Source of the DNA: Rhipicephalus microplus
Lineage: Eukaryota; Arthropoda; Arachnida; Ixodida; Ixodidae
Assembly (NCBI RefSeq): GCF_043290135.1
Contig: NC_134707.1
Span: 80,990,987 to 81,054,986, forward strand
Direction of reading: 5' to 3'
DNA: 64,000 bases
In this document: positions 1-12,271 of the stretch, piece after piece
Layout of the letters: each line of letters opens with the position of its first letter
Numbering within the stretch: the stretch's first letter is position 1
Position numbers and translations under genes: made by a program
The notes under the pieces: model-generated
What the model saw: only the letters and a program-made list of their open reading frames with translations
The model's database searches: none
What the model was told of the DNA's origin: nothing

Positions 1-99
1 TGTAACCTTATCTGCACCTGGAGCTGAAGGTTTGCACGTGCTCAAGGCAGCCCTCAACTCATAGAGAGTGAATTCAGAGTTGTAAGAACTGTTCGATTT
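1..99 (-). pseudogene. Left part of older antisense I-group retrotransposon (start of RT domain)
   Basis: Read on the minus strand, this stretch continues the reading frame that is broken off at 5966-5979 beyond copy 1. It encodes the start of the reverse transcriptase region with the motif KPSAPGADKVT, matching SAPGSDRVMYEML in copy 1 and SAPGPDRVAYEML in copy 2. It runs off the left window edge, so the rest of its RT, RNase H and 3' end should lie to the left. It is a non-functional relic split by copy 1. Confidence is high because frame and homology both resume exactly across the target-site duplication. Confidence 0.8.
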
Positions 100-112
100 C
101 TCTTTGTCGTGT
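99..112. repeat. Target-site duplication, left copy, of retrotransposon copy 1
   Basis: TCTCTTTGTCGTGT occurs here directly before the 5' end of copy 1 and again at 5966-5979 directly after its CAT-repeat tail. A 14-bp perfect duplication is the expected mark of target-primed reverse transcription. Confidence 0.85.
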
Positions 113-638
113 CCCCGCAGGGGCGCCTGCGCAAGTAGGCGTTTGGTGTGTAGCGACACCACGGACCCGAGCTAACGGGGGAGTTTCTACTCCCTCCCAC
201 GCCTAGCCGTGCGTGGCTTTGCCGTGTCCGGGGAAAAGGGGATCCTGGGGGTTGAGCCGACGCTGGGTGATTGGACCTTTAAGGCCCCCCGGCAGAGGCA
301 ACACACCCCTTTGGCCCCGGCTTCACGTAGACGGCACCCCTGGGCTGACCCACCCAGGGGAAATCGGCAGTCGCCTTTTCCTATCTCTCTCTTCCTACAT
401 CTTAGTCTTTTCTCATCTTTAAATCGGTCCTGTCTTCTTCTCTCTTCCATTTACTTCCGATTTTTCCTGGCGGCAAGGGTTAACCTTGTGTAATTACTCA
501 ACCTTGAGTAGTTATATTTGGTTATAGTGGCAATGTACGGCTGGCGTCTGCAGCCTTATGCTATTAAGTGCTTCAGCGTCCCCTGGTTGGACTCCATGGT
601 GGGTGGTCGCCATTGCTGCCGAAAAAAAGTACACTACT
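113..638 (+). promoter_or_regulatory. 5' leader (UTR and presumed internal promoter) of copy 1
   Basis: The segment is GC-rich at first (113-370), then pyrimidine-rich (371-470). It is closely shared with copy 2 (6783-7309) and with an orphan fragment at 23158-23810. Full-length I-group elements carry an internal promoter in this position, so that role is inferred from family knowledge. The CCCCGCAGGGGCGCCTG start is shared by both full copies, which marks it as the true 5' end. ATG codons at 209, 213 and 558 precede the ORF1 start I prefer. Confidence 0.5.
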
Positions 639-1844
639 ATGGGAACACCTGCATTTCCCCATCTCCTAGATCGTCTTCCGCTTAAGAGGGGACGCACCGA
701 TGAAATATTAATTTTCAACCAACCCAGACAATGTTTTCCGAAATTTCATGTAGTGCACAGTGAAAAGCCAACAAAACAAGCCAGAGCCATATCTCCATTT
801 CTCGTTGCTAAATCTCTGACTGAGCTCTTTGGCCCAGGATACAAGGTTACAAAGATGGCTAGCGGAGACCTTCTTCTTGAGCTGACAGAAAAACACCACT
901 ATGAAAAACTTGGCAGTCTCAAAGCATTTGGCAATATCCCAGTATCTGTTTCACCTCATAGATCAATGAATACCTCACGCGGAGTTGTTTCAGAAGCAGA
1001 CCTTCTTGAAATGTCTGAACAGGAACTGCTTGAAGGGTGGAAAGAGCAAAATGTCACGGATGTGAAACGAATCGTCATCAGACGCGACAACAAAGAAATA
1101 CCTACGAAACATATAATACTCACTTTTGCATCTAGCACACTGCCTTCATCTATAGACACAGGCTACATCAAACTCTCTGTCCGTCCCTACATTCCCAATC
1201 CAAGACGGTGTTATAAATGTCAACGATTTGGTCATGGCTCGCAGAACTGCCGGGGCCAGGAAACTTGTGCAAGATGTGGTAGCCACGGCCACCCATCTGA
1301 TAACTGTGTTACTACGCCTCACTGCGTGAATTGTGACGGAGAACACGCCGCATATTCGCGTTCGTGTCCTAACTGGAAGAAAGAAAAGGAAATAATCACT
1401 CTTAAAGTCAAAGAAAACATCACATTTAAAGAAGCAAGACGAAGAGTGTCGCCATTTTACGGCGCAACATATGCTGATGCGGCGCGTCAGGGGGCAACGC
1501 CGCACCAGCCCTCGCCACCCCTTCGGCCTGCGCAGAGCGTGCCGTCGGCTGTGGCACCTGCCCCCAAGGCGGCTGTAGCCCAGGCTACACCGCCTACTCC
1601 CAAACAGAGACCGGAGACTCCAGAGTCTTCGGGTCTCAAGGCTTCCCCTCACCAGGCGAGGCCCAAAATCCAAACTAACACCCCGCACGTGCGGGCATCC
1701 AGTGCCTCCGAGGAGGCAATGGATACGTCGGCACCCTTGGTGCCGAAAGAGCGGCGTGGCTCCTTGGAGCGCGCCAAGAAAACAAAAAAGCAAATAACAG
1801 GGCCTGGTGATGGCCCTGTAAGTGAACTCAAACTTCCCGTCTAA
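639..1844 (+). CDS. ORF1, gag-like nucleic-acid-binding protein of copy 1
   Basis: The predicted protein is about 401 aa from the ATG at 639. The frame is open from 558, but conservation with copy 2 (MAKAFPLLPDRSLKRWRTDD there) begins at MGTPAFPHLLDRLPLKRGRT, so 639 is preferred. A conserved globular region comes first. Three zinc knuckles follow: CYKCQRFGHGSQNC, CARCGSHGHPSDNC and a looser CVNCDGEHAAYSRSC. The C-terminal third is rich in Pro, Ala, Ser and Lys. In this family ORF1 binds element RNA and helps form the ribonucleoprotein. The frame is intact here, unlike copy 2. Confidence 0.85.
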   Translation: MGTPAFPHLLDRLPLKRGRTDEILIFNQPRQCFPKFHVVHSEKPTKQARAISPFLVAKSLTELFGPGYKVTKMASGDLLLELTEKHHYEKLGSLKAFGNIPVSVSPHRSMNTSRGVVSEADLLEMSEQELLEGWKEQNVTDVKRIVIRRDNKEIPTKHIILTFASSTLPSSIDTGYIKLSVRPYIPNPRRCYKCQRFGHGSQNCRGQETCARCGSHGHPSDNCVTTPHCVNCDGEHAAYSRSCPNWKKEKEIITLKVKENITFKEARRRVSPFYGATYADAARQGATPHQPSPPLRPAQSVPSAVAPAPKAAVAQATPPTPKQRPETPESSGLKASPHQARPKIQTNTPHVRASSASEEAMDTSAPLVPKERRGSLERAKKTKKQITGPGDGPVSELKLPV

Positions 1845-1889
1845 ACAGCTACTCGCTTTTCGTACACACAGCACTATTTCACATTCACC

Positions 1890-4800
1890 ATGAACACTCA
1901 AATTATACAATGGAACGTCAGGGGCCTTCCTAGAAACCTTGACGACATCCAAGAACTTTTACATGAACACTCGCCAAAAGTGCTGTGTGTACAAGAAACA
2001 CACCTTAATTTAAAACACACAAATTTTCTTCGTAAATATGTTATTTTCCGAAAAGACCGTGTTGATGCTATGACATCATCCGGAGGTGTTGCGATCATAG
2101 TGAATCAAGGAATAGCATGCACACACTTACAACTCCAAACACCCCTTGAGGCAGTGGCTGTTCGAGTGGTTCTTTTTGATAAACTGATTACAATCTGCAG
2201 TATTTACATTCCTCCTAGCTATCAGCTCCAAAAACGCGATTTACACTCTCTAATTGATGAACTTCCGGAGCCTTATGTTCTCCTTGGAGACTTTAATGCA
2301 CATAGCAGGTTATGGGGTGACTCTCGGTATGACGCGCGAGGTCGACTGATCGAACAGTTCCTTATCTCGTCGAGCGCGTGTCTCCTAAATCGAAAAGAAC
2401 CAACCTATTATGACCTCGCTAATAACACCTACTCCTCCATAGACCTGAGCATAGTATCTCCATCTCTTGTGCCTCTACTCCAGTGGAAAGTCGTCAGTAA
2501 TCTGTACGGAAGTGACCACTTCCCCGTAGTTTTGAGCACAACGACAGTAACTGAGTGTCCACCACGTGTTCCCAAGTGGCTCATAAACAGAGCCGACTGG
2601 GAACAGTTTCATACTATCGCTTGTCTAGGTTGGAATGACATCTGTACTTTGAACATTGATGTTGCTGTGAACTACTTCACAACGTTTTTGATTGATGCTG
2701 CAACAAAATGCATCCCACAAACAAATGGACACCCTGGAAAACGATGTGTGCCATGGTGGAATTCTGAATGCCGAAACGCGCGCAAACAGCAAAACAGAGC
2801 TTGGAGGCTGCTTCGGAACTCACCGACAGCCGAAAATCTTGAAACCTTCAAAAAAATAAAGTCTCAAGGCAGGAGAACGCGTCGGCAGGCCAGAAGAGAA
2901 AGCTGGCAGAAGTTTTTATCAGGGGTTAATTCATACACACAGGAGGCTAAAGTGTGGAGCATGGTCGGTAGAATAGCAGGGAAACAAGTACACACACTTC
3001 CACTCGTAAACACTCAGGGTGATACCTTGGAAGATCAGGCAAACTTCCTCGGTGCACACTTCGAACAGGTATCCAGCTCATCCCACTATACTGACACCTT
3101 CCAAAAATACAGAACAAGAATCGAAAAGCAAAAACTCGAACACAAATCCACCACATACGAGGCATATAACCAAGCTTTCAGTCTAGCTGAGCTCCGGACA
3201 TCTCTAAACTCCTGCAGTACTTCTGCCCCAGGTTCTGACCGTGTGATGTATGAAATGTTAAAAAACCTACCAAACGAAACCCGAAAAACCTTACTTTGTT
3301 TGTACAATGCTATTTGGTCTTCTGGCACTATTCCTACCTCCTGGAAAGAGGCTATTGTTATTCCCATTTTGAAAGAGGGCAAGGACCCTTCTTTACCCTC
3401 GAGTTATAGGCCTATAGCACTTACAAGCTGCTTGTGCAAAGTCTTCGAAAAAATGATAAACTGCCGACTTGTACATTTTCTTGAAACAAATAATTTGCTC
3501 GACCCATTTCAGTGCGGGTTTCGAGAAAGTAGATCCACCACAGACCACCTTGTTCGTATCGAGGCACAGATCAGAGACGCCTTCGTCCATAAACAATATT
3601 TTCTCTCTGTGTTCCTCGATATCGAAAAGGCTTATGATACAACATGGCGTTTCGGAATTCTAAGAGACCTGTCCCACCTTGGTGTGCGCGGAAGAATGTT
3701 TCATATAATCGAAAGTTACCTGTCAAACCGGACATTCCGTGTCCGTCTGGGCAGTGTGCTCTCCCAAACATTTGTCCAGGAAACAGGCGTGCCACAAGGT
3801 GGTGTGCTTAGTTGCACACTTTTTATTATTAAAATGAATTCTTTGCACTTGTCCATTCCCTGCAATATGTTCTATTGTACATATGTCGACGACGTCCAGC
3901 TTGGCTTCAAGTCATGCAACTTGGCCATGTGTGAGCGGCAGGTGCAGCTGGGTTTAAATAAGGTCTCCAAATGGGCAGATGAAAACGGATTTCGACTTAA
4001 CCCACAAAAAAGCACGTGTGTCTTGTTCTCTCGAAAGAGAGGCATGCACTCGGAGCCCGACATTCAACTGAACGGGCAACAACTGTCCGTCAAATCTGAG
4101 CATAAATTCTTAGGCTTAATCTTGGACAACAAGTTGAGCTTCGTACCCCACATAAAGTATTTAAAAACGAAATGTTTAAAAGCCATGAATGTTATAAAAG
4201 TGTTGTCACGTACTACGTGGGGTAGTGACAGGAAATGCCTCATGAACCTGTATAGAAGCCTTATTCGCACCCGCTTAGATTATGGGGCCATTATTTATCA
4301 GTCAGCGACTCAAAGTGCTTTGAAGATGCTGGATCCCGTGCACCATTCGGGCATCCGCCTTTCTACGGGTGCTTTTCGCACCAGCCCCGTAGAAAGCCTT
4401 TACGTTGAGTCAAATGAGTGGTCGCTTCATCTGCAAAGAACCTACATGTCCTTTGTATATTTCCTTAAGGTGAAAGCAGACAAGAGGCACCCCTCATACT
4501 CTACTATTAATGACTTGTCGAGCTCCATTCTTTTTCAAAACAGGCCTTCAATGAGGCAGCCCTTCTCAGTTCGCCTGAGGGGTCTAGCTGAGGACACTGG
4601 AGTGTCACTCGAACACAGTTTAATGGCTCCTGTAGCATACCCGCCACCGTGGCAGTGGCAGACTATAGATTGCGATGTGTCTTTTTTTAGAAGTTACTAA
4701 ACATGCGCCTATTGCCCATATTCGAACATACTTCTTGGAACTTCAACACAAATACACACGTCCTGAGTTTTTTACAGATGCCTCTAAGTCTAACTCCTCT

Positions 4801-5611
4801 GTGTCCTACGCTGCTGTTGGCCCTTCCTTTTCGGATGCTGGCCCTCTACATCCAGGCACAAGTATCTTCACAGCGGAAGCTTACGCGATACTTGTGGCAG
4901 CTAAACACATCAAACAATCACAAATACAAAAAGCAGTAATTTATACAGACTCCCTCAGTGTGGTAACGGCTCTGCACAGTCTTAAAAAACAAAAAAAACC
5001 CTGTCCTAGTTTCACTTTACTCCATTTTATGCACCCTCCACACACTCAACGGACATGTTGTTGTGTGCTGGGTGCCAGGGCACCGTGAGATTCAAGGCAA
5101 CGTGATGGCGGATCAGCTTGCTGCATCCGCCCACGAAAGCAGCGCCATTACACCGACATCAATCCCGGCCCTTGATCTTAAGCCGTCTCTCAAACGAAAA
5201 CTCAGGGACTACTGGCAGAGCAAGTGGGATACACACACACAAAACAAACTACACGTTATCAAGCCACACCTTGGCCATTGGCCACCAGTATCAAAATCAC
5301 GTCTAACAGAGGTAACACTAACAAGACTCAGGATAGGACACATATACACGACACACACGCATCTTTTGTCCGGTGGTGATTCACCATTGTGTGACAGATG
5401 TGGAGAGGCATTGACAGTCCTTCACATATTAATCCAGTGCAAACACTTAGAAACTCTAAGAAAACGACATTTTCCATTACCCTACCGACAGCATATACCT
5501 TTACACCCTGCAATGTTCGTCGGTAGGGAACCGCTTTTTAGTCATAAATCATTGTTAGCGTTTTTAAAAGAAATTAATAATTTTCATATCATTCACCCAG
5601 GCATTCCGTAG
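1890..5611 (+). pseudogene. ORF2 (endonuclease, RT, RNase H) of copy 1, two frameshifts
   Basis: The first frame (1890-4700) encodes an APE-type endonuclease (WNVRG, QETHL, LLGDFNAH, YGSDHFP) and reverse transcriptase (YRPIALTS, FLDIEKAYDT, GVPQGGVLS, active site YVDD). The frame then slips in a T run near 4683, enters RNase H (FFTDASKSN, TAEAYAI), slips again in an A run near 4984-4998 and resumes as YTDSLSV further on, then CWVPGHREIQGNVMAD and a CCHC motif (CDRCGEALTVLHILIQC), ending at 5611. Copy 2 is unbroken at both points, so both slips are lesions in copy 1. All catalytic motifs are still recognisable. Confidence 0.9.
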
Positions 5612-5965
5612 CACGACCTCTCTAGAAAGGTTTTTGCTGCGGCGATTACACAAGAAAGCACTTGCCTCACGGCCCTTGGACGCAAGGGTATGAACGAGTG
5701 AGGCACTTGTGCTAATGCCATTCATATCCACCATCGTTTTTTATAATCACCAACTCTGGTCATCTATCCTCACCACACACACCTTTCACGGCATGGTCAT
5801 GATTTTATTACTTGTATGTTTTTACCCGCCTTACCGCGAGGAATTTTATGGCCTTTATACAGCCGCTTATCACAATCATTGTCCATATTCTTAGTAACAT
5901 GAACTGGCGCTCTTTGGCCGTGAAACGGCCCTTGCGCCACAAAACTACAAACATCATCATCATCA
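5612..5965 (+). other. 3' UTR and CAT-repeat tail of copy 1
   Basis: This non-coding tail is shared with copy 2 (12272-12536). Both end with a conserved stretch starting TGGCGCTCTTTGGCC, then a short CAT repeat that adjoins the flank. No AATAAA stands next to the tail. A simple-repeat tail in place of poly(A) is typical of I-group elements. Confidence 0.7.
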
Positions 5966-6782
5966 TCTCTTTGTCGTGTAAGGGCTTTTTTCCAACAGGT
6001 GTTTTGTGTTTCATGAAAGTGTTTGTGTAGTGTGCTGAGCTGGACACGTGTTGGAAGTGTTGTGCGAGTGTGTTAGCCTGGTCTTCCAGTGTGTCCCCTG
6101 TTGTACTAACCAGGGGCAGGCTGTGTGTCTGTTGTCCTTTTAGTTTGCGTATTCGTGTCCAGACTTTGTGTGTGTCAGTGTATGAGTTGATGGAAGTAAG
6201 GAAGGTGCGCCAGCTGTCCCTTTTCGCCTCACGACGCACTTGCTTCCCAGAAGCCTTTGCCCGTTTAAACGAAATGAGGTTGTCCGACGTGGGGTACCGG
6301 CGAAGGACACCCTACGCTTTGTTCTGGGCCTGTCGCGCCCGCCTGCAGTCCTCGTTCCACCAGGGCCGCCTTGGGTTGCAGGACGCACTGGAGGCCAGGG
6401 GAATGGACTTTTCGGCGGCGTCAAGGATGTGCGCCGTGATGAGTTGGGCGGCTTCCTCCACGTGTAGGTGTTCTATGGATGTGTGGTGTAGTTGAGATGT
6501 TTGTGTGAATGTGCTCCAGTTTGCTTTTGATTCATTAAACCTTTTATGGGAAGATGAACTGCTCGGGCCTGTACCTAGATACTAGATACGTTAATGAGGT
6601 GGGGAAATGGTCACTACCGTATGGGTCCGTGCCCACACCCCACTCAAGACGTGGAAAGAGAACTGCGGAACCAATAGCCAAGTCAAGATGCGAGTATGTA
6701 TTGTGTCCTAAGTTATGGTATGTAGGCTGTTTTTTGTTGAAAAGGCATGATCCGGAGGATGTAAGAAACTTCTCTATTAGGC
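5966..6782 (-). pseudogene. Right part of older antisense I-group retrotransposon (EN to EN-RT linker)
   Basis: Reading leftward from 6780, the minus strand encodes the endonuclease end (LIEKFLTSSGSCLFNKKQP, DPYGSDHFP), a linker with RPWWNEDCRRA, then a segment with SLPLVSTTGDTLEDQANTLA that matches both plus-strand copies. Several frame changes are needed (near 6544 and near 6240-6424), so it is degenerate. It is cut by copy 1 at the target-site duplication and resumes at 99 to 1. Its upstream part is missing at 6782, where the 5' end of copy 2 abuts. Confidence 0.85.
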
Positions 6783-7309
6783 CCCCGCAGGGGCGCCTGA
6801 TAAAGCAGGCGTTTGGTGTGTAGCGACACCACGGACCCGAGCTAACGGGGGAGTTTATACTCCCTCCCACGCCTAGCCGTGCGTGGCTTTGCCGTGTCCG
6901 GGGAAAAGGGGATCCTGGGGGTTGAGCCGACGCTGGGTGATTGGACCGTTAAGGCCCCCCGGCAGAGGCAACACACCCCTTTGGCCCCGGCTTCACGTAG
7001 ACGGCACCCCTGGGCTGACCCACCCAGGGGAAATCGGCAGTCGCCTTTTCCTGTCACTCTCTTCCTACATCTTCGTCTTTATCTCTCTCTTTCTATCTGT
7101 CCTGTCATCTTCTCTTTTCCGTTTACTTCCGAATTTCCTGGCGGCGAGGGTTAACCCTGTGTAGTTACCCAACCTTGGGTAGTTATATTCGGTTATAGCG
7201 GCGATGCATGGCTGGCGTCTCCAAGTGTTCACTAGTCAACCTTGTAGCGTCCCCTTGTTGGGCTCGGTGGTGGGTGGCCACCATCGCCGCCGAACTTTAT
7301 AGTATTTTT
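6783..7309 (+). promoter_or_regulatory. 5' leader of copy 2
   Basis: This leader is near-identical to 113-638 in its first ~280 bp and then diverges in the pyrimidine-rich part. The ORF1 frame is open from 7208, but the conserved start is the ATG at 7310. Promoter activity is inferred from the element class only. Confidence 0.5.
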
Positions 7310-8512
7310 ATGGCAAAAGCTTTTCCCCTCCTTCCTGATCGCTCCCTAAAAAGGTGGCGCACCGATGATACTTTCCTGCTAAACACACCAAAGCCGACAT
7401 TCCCAAAGTACCATGTAATCCACAGTCAAAACGAAAACAAGACAGTCCGAGCCATTTCACCTTTCCTCGTCTCCAAAACTCTCACAGAAGCAATAGGCCC
7501 AGGTTATAAAGTGACAAAGATGGGAAGTGGCGATCTTCTTTTGCAGGTACGTGACAAAGCCCAGTATGAAAAGCTGTCTAAGCTTGTAGCCTTTGGGGAA
7601 ACCCCTGTTTCGGTGGGCCCACACAGGTCCATGAACACTGTCCGTGGCGTAGTTTCTGATGATGACCTTACTGAGCTTTCTGAAAGTGAGCTGCTCGAAG
7701 GTTGGCAGGACCAGAACGTGGTCAAAGTCCAACGAATAACAATAAGGCGCAACAACAAACTGACCCCTACAAAACACGTAATAATTACGTTTGGAACAAG
7801 TGACCTACCAGAATCAATCGAAACCGGCTATTGTAAGCTTCGTGTAAGACCATACATTCCCAACCCTCGTCGATGTTTCAAGTGCCAACGTTTCGGTCAT
7901 GGATCGCAGAGTTGCAGAGGGCATGCCACTTGCGCAAAGTGCGCATCCATTCAACACATATCAGACAACTGCACCTCAGAAACAACTCATTGTTCGAACT
8001 GTTAAGGAGATCACGCTGCCTACTCACGATCATGCCCCGCATGGAAAAAAGAGAAACAAATAGTAGAACTTAAAGTTAAATTTATTCTCACATTCCAAGA
8101 AGCGCGCCAACGCTTCGCAATACACAACCCATTTTATCCCTCCTTTGCAGATGTGACGCGCCGGGGCGCCGCGCCACATGCCTCGGCACCCGCGAATGCC
8201 ACACAGTGTGTGGCCGCGGTCGTGCCACCAGCGCCCCCGGCTGGAGCAGCCTGTACTGCTCCGCCCCCTGACAAACAGGGCCGGCAGACCCTAGTGTCTG
8301 CTGAACCTCGGACCACTGCAGGCGCAGTCAGGTCCGAAAGTTCAGTGAATGTGCCTGCCCAGCAGGCAACATCCACCACCTCACACGAAGTTATGGATAC
8401 AAGTCCCACTCCTTCGGCGCCTCAGACGCCGAAGGATAGGCGCAACTCCTTGGAGCGCGCCAAAAAAGAAAAACCTCGAATCACAGGGCCCTCAAAAGGC
8501 CCTGTAAACTAA
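7310..8512 (+). pseudogene. ORF1 of copy 2 with one in-frame stop
   Basis: The frame matches ORF1 of copy 1 and carries zinc knuckles CFKCQRFGHGSQSC and CAKCASIQHISDNC. The third knuckle is cut by TAA at 8003-8005, where copy 1 has an Asp codon. The same frame continues to 8512 (GDHAAYSRSC, then a Pro/Ala-rich tail and the conserved NSLERAKKEK). The C-terminal part is therefore lost from any product. Confidence 0.82.
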
Positions 8513-8551
8513 CGCAACACCTCTGTATACACAGCACCACACTACATTAAA

Positions 8552-11500
8552 ATGACACAAAAACTACAGTGGAACGTCAGAGGACTGTTGAGAAATCTCG
8601 ACGATATCCTGGAACTTTTACACAAACATACACCTAAGGTGCTGTGCGTACAGGAGACACACCTGAAACCGAAACACACCAACTTTTTACGTCACTACGT
8701 TATCTTTCGGAAAGACCGGAATGATGCCATTGTGCCATCCGGTGGTGTTGCCATTATAGTCAATCAAGGGATTGCATGCACACCCCTAACACTACAAACA
8801 TCCCTTGAGGCGGTGGCTGTTCGAGCAGTTCTTTTGAATAAGCGCGTCACCATCTGCTCTCTATACATACCTCCACAACACCGTCTCGAAAAGCATGAAT
8901 TCGAGTCCCTCATAGACGAACTTCCAGAACCTTATATTCTTCTGGGAGATTTCAATGCACATAGCAATCTGTGGGGTGACTCTCGCTGCGATGCTCGAGG
9001 TCGCCTGATTGAACAGCTTCTTTTTTCTTGCGGTGCATGCCTTCTGAATCGGAAAGCGCCAACATACTACAACATTGCTAACAATACGTACTCAGCAATA
9101 GACCTCAGCATAATATCCCCATCACTCCTGCCTCTACTTAAATGGGAAGTTATTAATGATCCATATGGTAGTGACCATTTTCCTATCGTTATCAGCTCAT
9201 CAATAACAAATACATGTCCTGTACAAGTGCCAAAATGGCTCACCGACAAAGCTGATTGGGGAAAGTTTCAAAAAATGACTTTATTATCTTGGACTGACAT
9301 GGCGGCATTGAGCATAGAGGATGCTCTATGCTACTTTACAGCTTTCTTGGTTGATGCAGCAGCAAAATGTATTCCCCAAACATGTGGACCGTCAAGCAAA
9401 TGACGAGTCGCATGGTGGAATAATGAGTGCCGTGATGCTCGAAAAAAACAAAATAAGGCATGGAGGTTGCTTAGAGACTCGCCCACAGCCGAGAATCTTG
9501 TAAACTTTAAGAACGTCAAGTCGCAAGCAAGGAGGACGCGCCGACAGGCGAGAAGAGAAAGTTGGCACAAATTCGTATCGGGCATTAACTCATACACAGA
9601 TGAGTCGAGAGTCTGGAGCATGGTTGGCAAGGTGGCAGGACGAGAAGCACATTCGCTTCCTCTAGTGAACACACAAGGGGAGAGTTTGGAAGACCAGGCA
9701 AACACTCTCGGAGCGCACTTTGAACAGGTCTCCAGCTCAACACACTATAGTGAAGCGTTCCGACGATACAAAACCGCAATAGAAAAACAGAGATTAGAGC
9801 GCAAGCCCAGAACATATGAGGCATACAATGAACCTTTCTGTTTTTCTGAACTGCAGGCCTCACTTGCCTGCTGCAATAAATCTGCCCCAGGCCCGGACCG
9901 TGTGGCATATGAAATGTTGAAACACCTGCCCACTGAAACCCAGAAAGCTCTCCTCTCTCTCTATAATGCGATATGGTCTTCTGGCGAGCTACCCTCAGCC
10001 TGGAAGGAAGCTATCATTATCCCAATTCTAAAACAAGGCAAGGATCCGGCCTCAGTTTCCAGCTACAGGCCAATAGCATTAACCAGCTGTATTTGCAAAG
10101 TCCTTGAAAAAATGATTAACAGGCGCCTGATGCACTTCCTTGAAATTAGTGGCCTACTTGACCCATACCAGTGTGGGTTTCGAGAGGCTCGGTCCACCAC
10201 TGACCACCTTGTCCGTATCGAGGCACAAATTCGCGACGCTTTTGTTCATAAGCAATTTTTTCTTTCTGTGTTTCTCGATATGGAAAAGGCATATGACACT
10301 GCATGGCGCTTCGGCATATTGCGAGACCTGTCACATTTAGGTGTGCGGGGTAGAATGCTGACAGTTATCGAAAGCTACCTGTCCAACCGTACATTCCGTG
10401 TCCAAGTTGGCACTGTCTTTTCTCGAGTATTTGTCCAAGAAACAGGAGTGCCACAAGGAGGTGTATTGAGCTGTACACTTTTCATAGTTAAAATGAATTC
10501 CTTGCACCTGTCTCTCCCACGAAATATTTTTTACTGCATATATGTCGATGATGTGCAGATTGGTTACAAATCTTGCAACATCTCAATGTGCCAACGTCAA
10601 GTTCAACTAGGGTTGAACAAGGTATCTCAATGGGCAAACGAGAATGGTTTTATACTCAACGCGCAAAAGAGCACTTGTGTCTTGTTCAGCCGAAAGAGGG
10701 GCCTCCATCCTGACCCCGACATTGACCTGCATGGTCAACTTCTGTCAGTGAAGACCGAGCACAAGTTTCTCGGTCTCATATTAGACACTAAGCTAACTTT
10801 CATCCCACACATCAAGTATTTAAGGGACAGGTGCTTAAAAACAATGAACATTTTGAAAGTGTTGTCACACACTACATGGGGAAGTGACAGGAAATGTTTC
10901 ATTAACTTATATAAAAGCCTCATACGCACACGCCTAGATTACGGTGATATAGTCTACCAGTCGGCAACACCATCAGCCTTGAAAATTCTCGACCCTGTCC
11001 ACCATCTAGGCATTCGCCTCTCTACGGGTGCTTTCCGCACCAGCCCTGTGGAGAGCCTGTACGTGGATTCGAATGAATGGTCGCTCCACCTACAAAGATG
11101 TTCCCTGTCCTTTTTGTACTTTTTGAAGGTGAAGGCAGACAAGAAACATCCTTCCCATTTCACAATTAATGATTTGTCTTGTTCTGGCTTGTTCGAGAAC
11201 CGACCTTCGTTTAGGCAGCCCTACGCGCTGCGTGTAAGGAGCTTGGCCGAAGGAACAGGTGTGCCTCTTCTTGAACCCAGTTTGATGGCTCCTGCAACTT
11301 ATCTGCCACCGTGGCAGTGGCAGCTTATAGACTGTGATGTTTCTTTTGTTGATGTCACAAAGCACGCACCACTTGCACACATACATACATACTTTTTAGA
11401 ACTACAACATAAATATACATGCCCTGAGTTCTTTACTGATGCGTCAAAGTCAAACACTTCTGTGTCATATGCAGCAATAGGCCAATCCTTTTCTGAGGCC

Positions 11501-12271
11501 GGCGTTCTTCAACCTAATGCAAGCATTTTCACAGGAGAAGCTTACGCAATACTGGCGGTCGTAAAACACATTAAACAGATAAAATTACAAAAGGCGGTAA
11601 TATACACAGATTCCCTAAGCGTGGTCAAAGCCCTGAAAACTCCTAAAAAACACAAGAACCCCGTGCTGGTGTCACTCTACTCACTTCTGTGCACACTCTA
11701 CGCATCAAAACAGCATGTCGTTGTCTGCTGGGTTCCAGGGCACCGTGAAATACAAGGGAACGTTTTGGCCGACAATATGGCTGCTTGCGCCAATGTCACT
11801 ACTGCCAATGCACCAACACCAGTCCCTGCACTTGACTTAAAACCTTTTATAAAACGAAAGCTCAGGGAGTATTGGCAGAGCATGTGGGATAAACAAACAG
11901 ATAATAAACTCCATGCTATTAAGCCGCAACTAGGTTATTGGCCGCCACTATCAAAATCACGACACACGGAAGTAATACTAACAAGGCTTAGGACTGGACA
12001 CACACATTCTACACATTCATTTCTTCTGTCTACCGGTGATCCACCATATTGTGAGAGATGTGGAGAGCCCCTTACGGTTCTCCACATTCTCGTCCAGTGC
12101 AATGAGCTAGATGCTGTAAGAAAAAAGCACTTTTTACTGCCCTACCGACAGCAGCTCCCTCTACACCCTGGGATGCTCATCGGTAGGGATCCGCTTTTTA
12201 AACTACAAACACTTTTTACATTTTTAAAAGAAGTGCAAAGCTTTCACCCGATATTTCGAGGTCATCCGTAG
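8552..12271 (+). pseudogene. ORF2 (EN-RT-RNase H) of copy 2 with one in-frame stop
   Basis: A single frame runs the whole length and is interrupted only by TGA at 9401-9403, where copy 1 carries a CGA-type arginine codon context, so CpG decay is likely. Upstream is the endonuclease (WNVRG, QETHL, LLGDFNAH, YGSDHFP). Downstream are the RT (ALTSCICKVLEKM, FLDMEKAYDTAWR, GVPQGGVLSC, YVDD), RNase H (FFTDASKSN, YTDSLSVVKAL, WVPGHREIQGN) and a CCHC motif (CERCGEPLTVLHILVQC). The downstream 934-codon stretch is fully open. Confidence 0.9.

Larger units (their letters stand above)
113..5965 (+). mobile_element. Non-LTR retrotransposon copy 1, I group, near full length
   Basis: The element has a ~525 bp leader, ORF1 (639-1844), ORF2 (1890-5611, broken by two frameshifts), a ~350 bp 3' UTR and a short CAT-repeat tail at about 5952-5966. 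The 14-bp duplication on both sides defines its ends. An RNase H domain after the RT and three CCHC knuckles in ORF1 place it in the I group (I/Ingi/Loa-like). It shares leader, ORFs and 3' end with copy 2 (6783-12536). They are clearly diverged by eye, so they look like two subfamilies, not a recent duplication. ORF1 is still open; ORF2 is dead as it stands. Confidence 0.9.
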
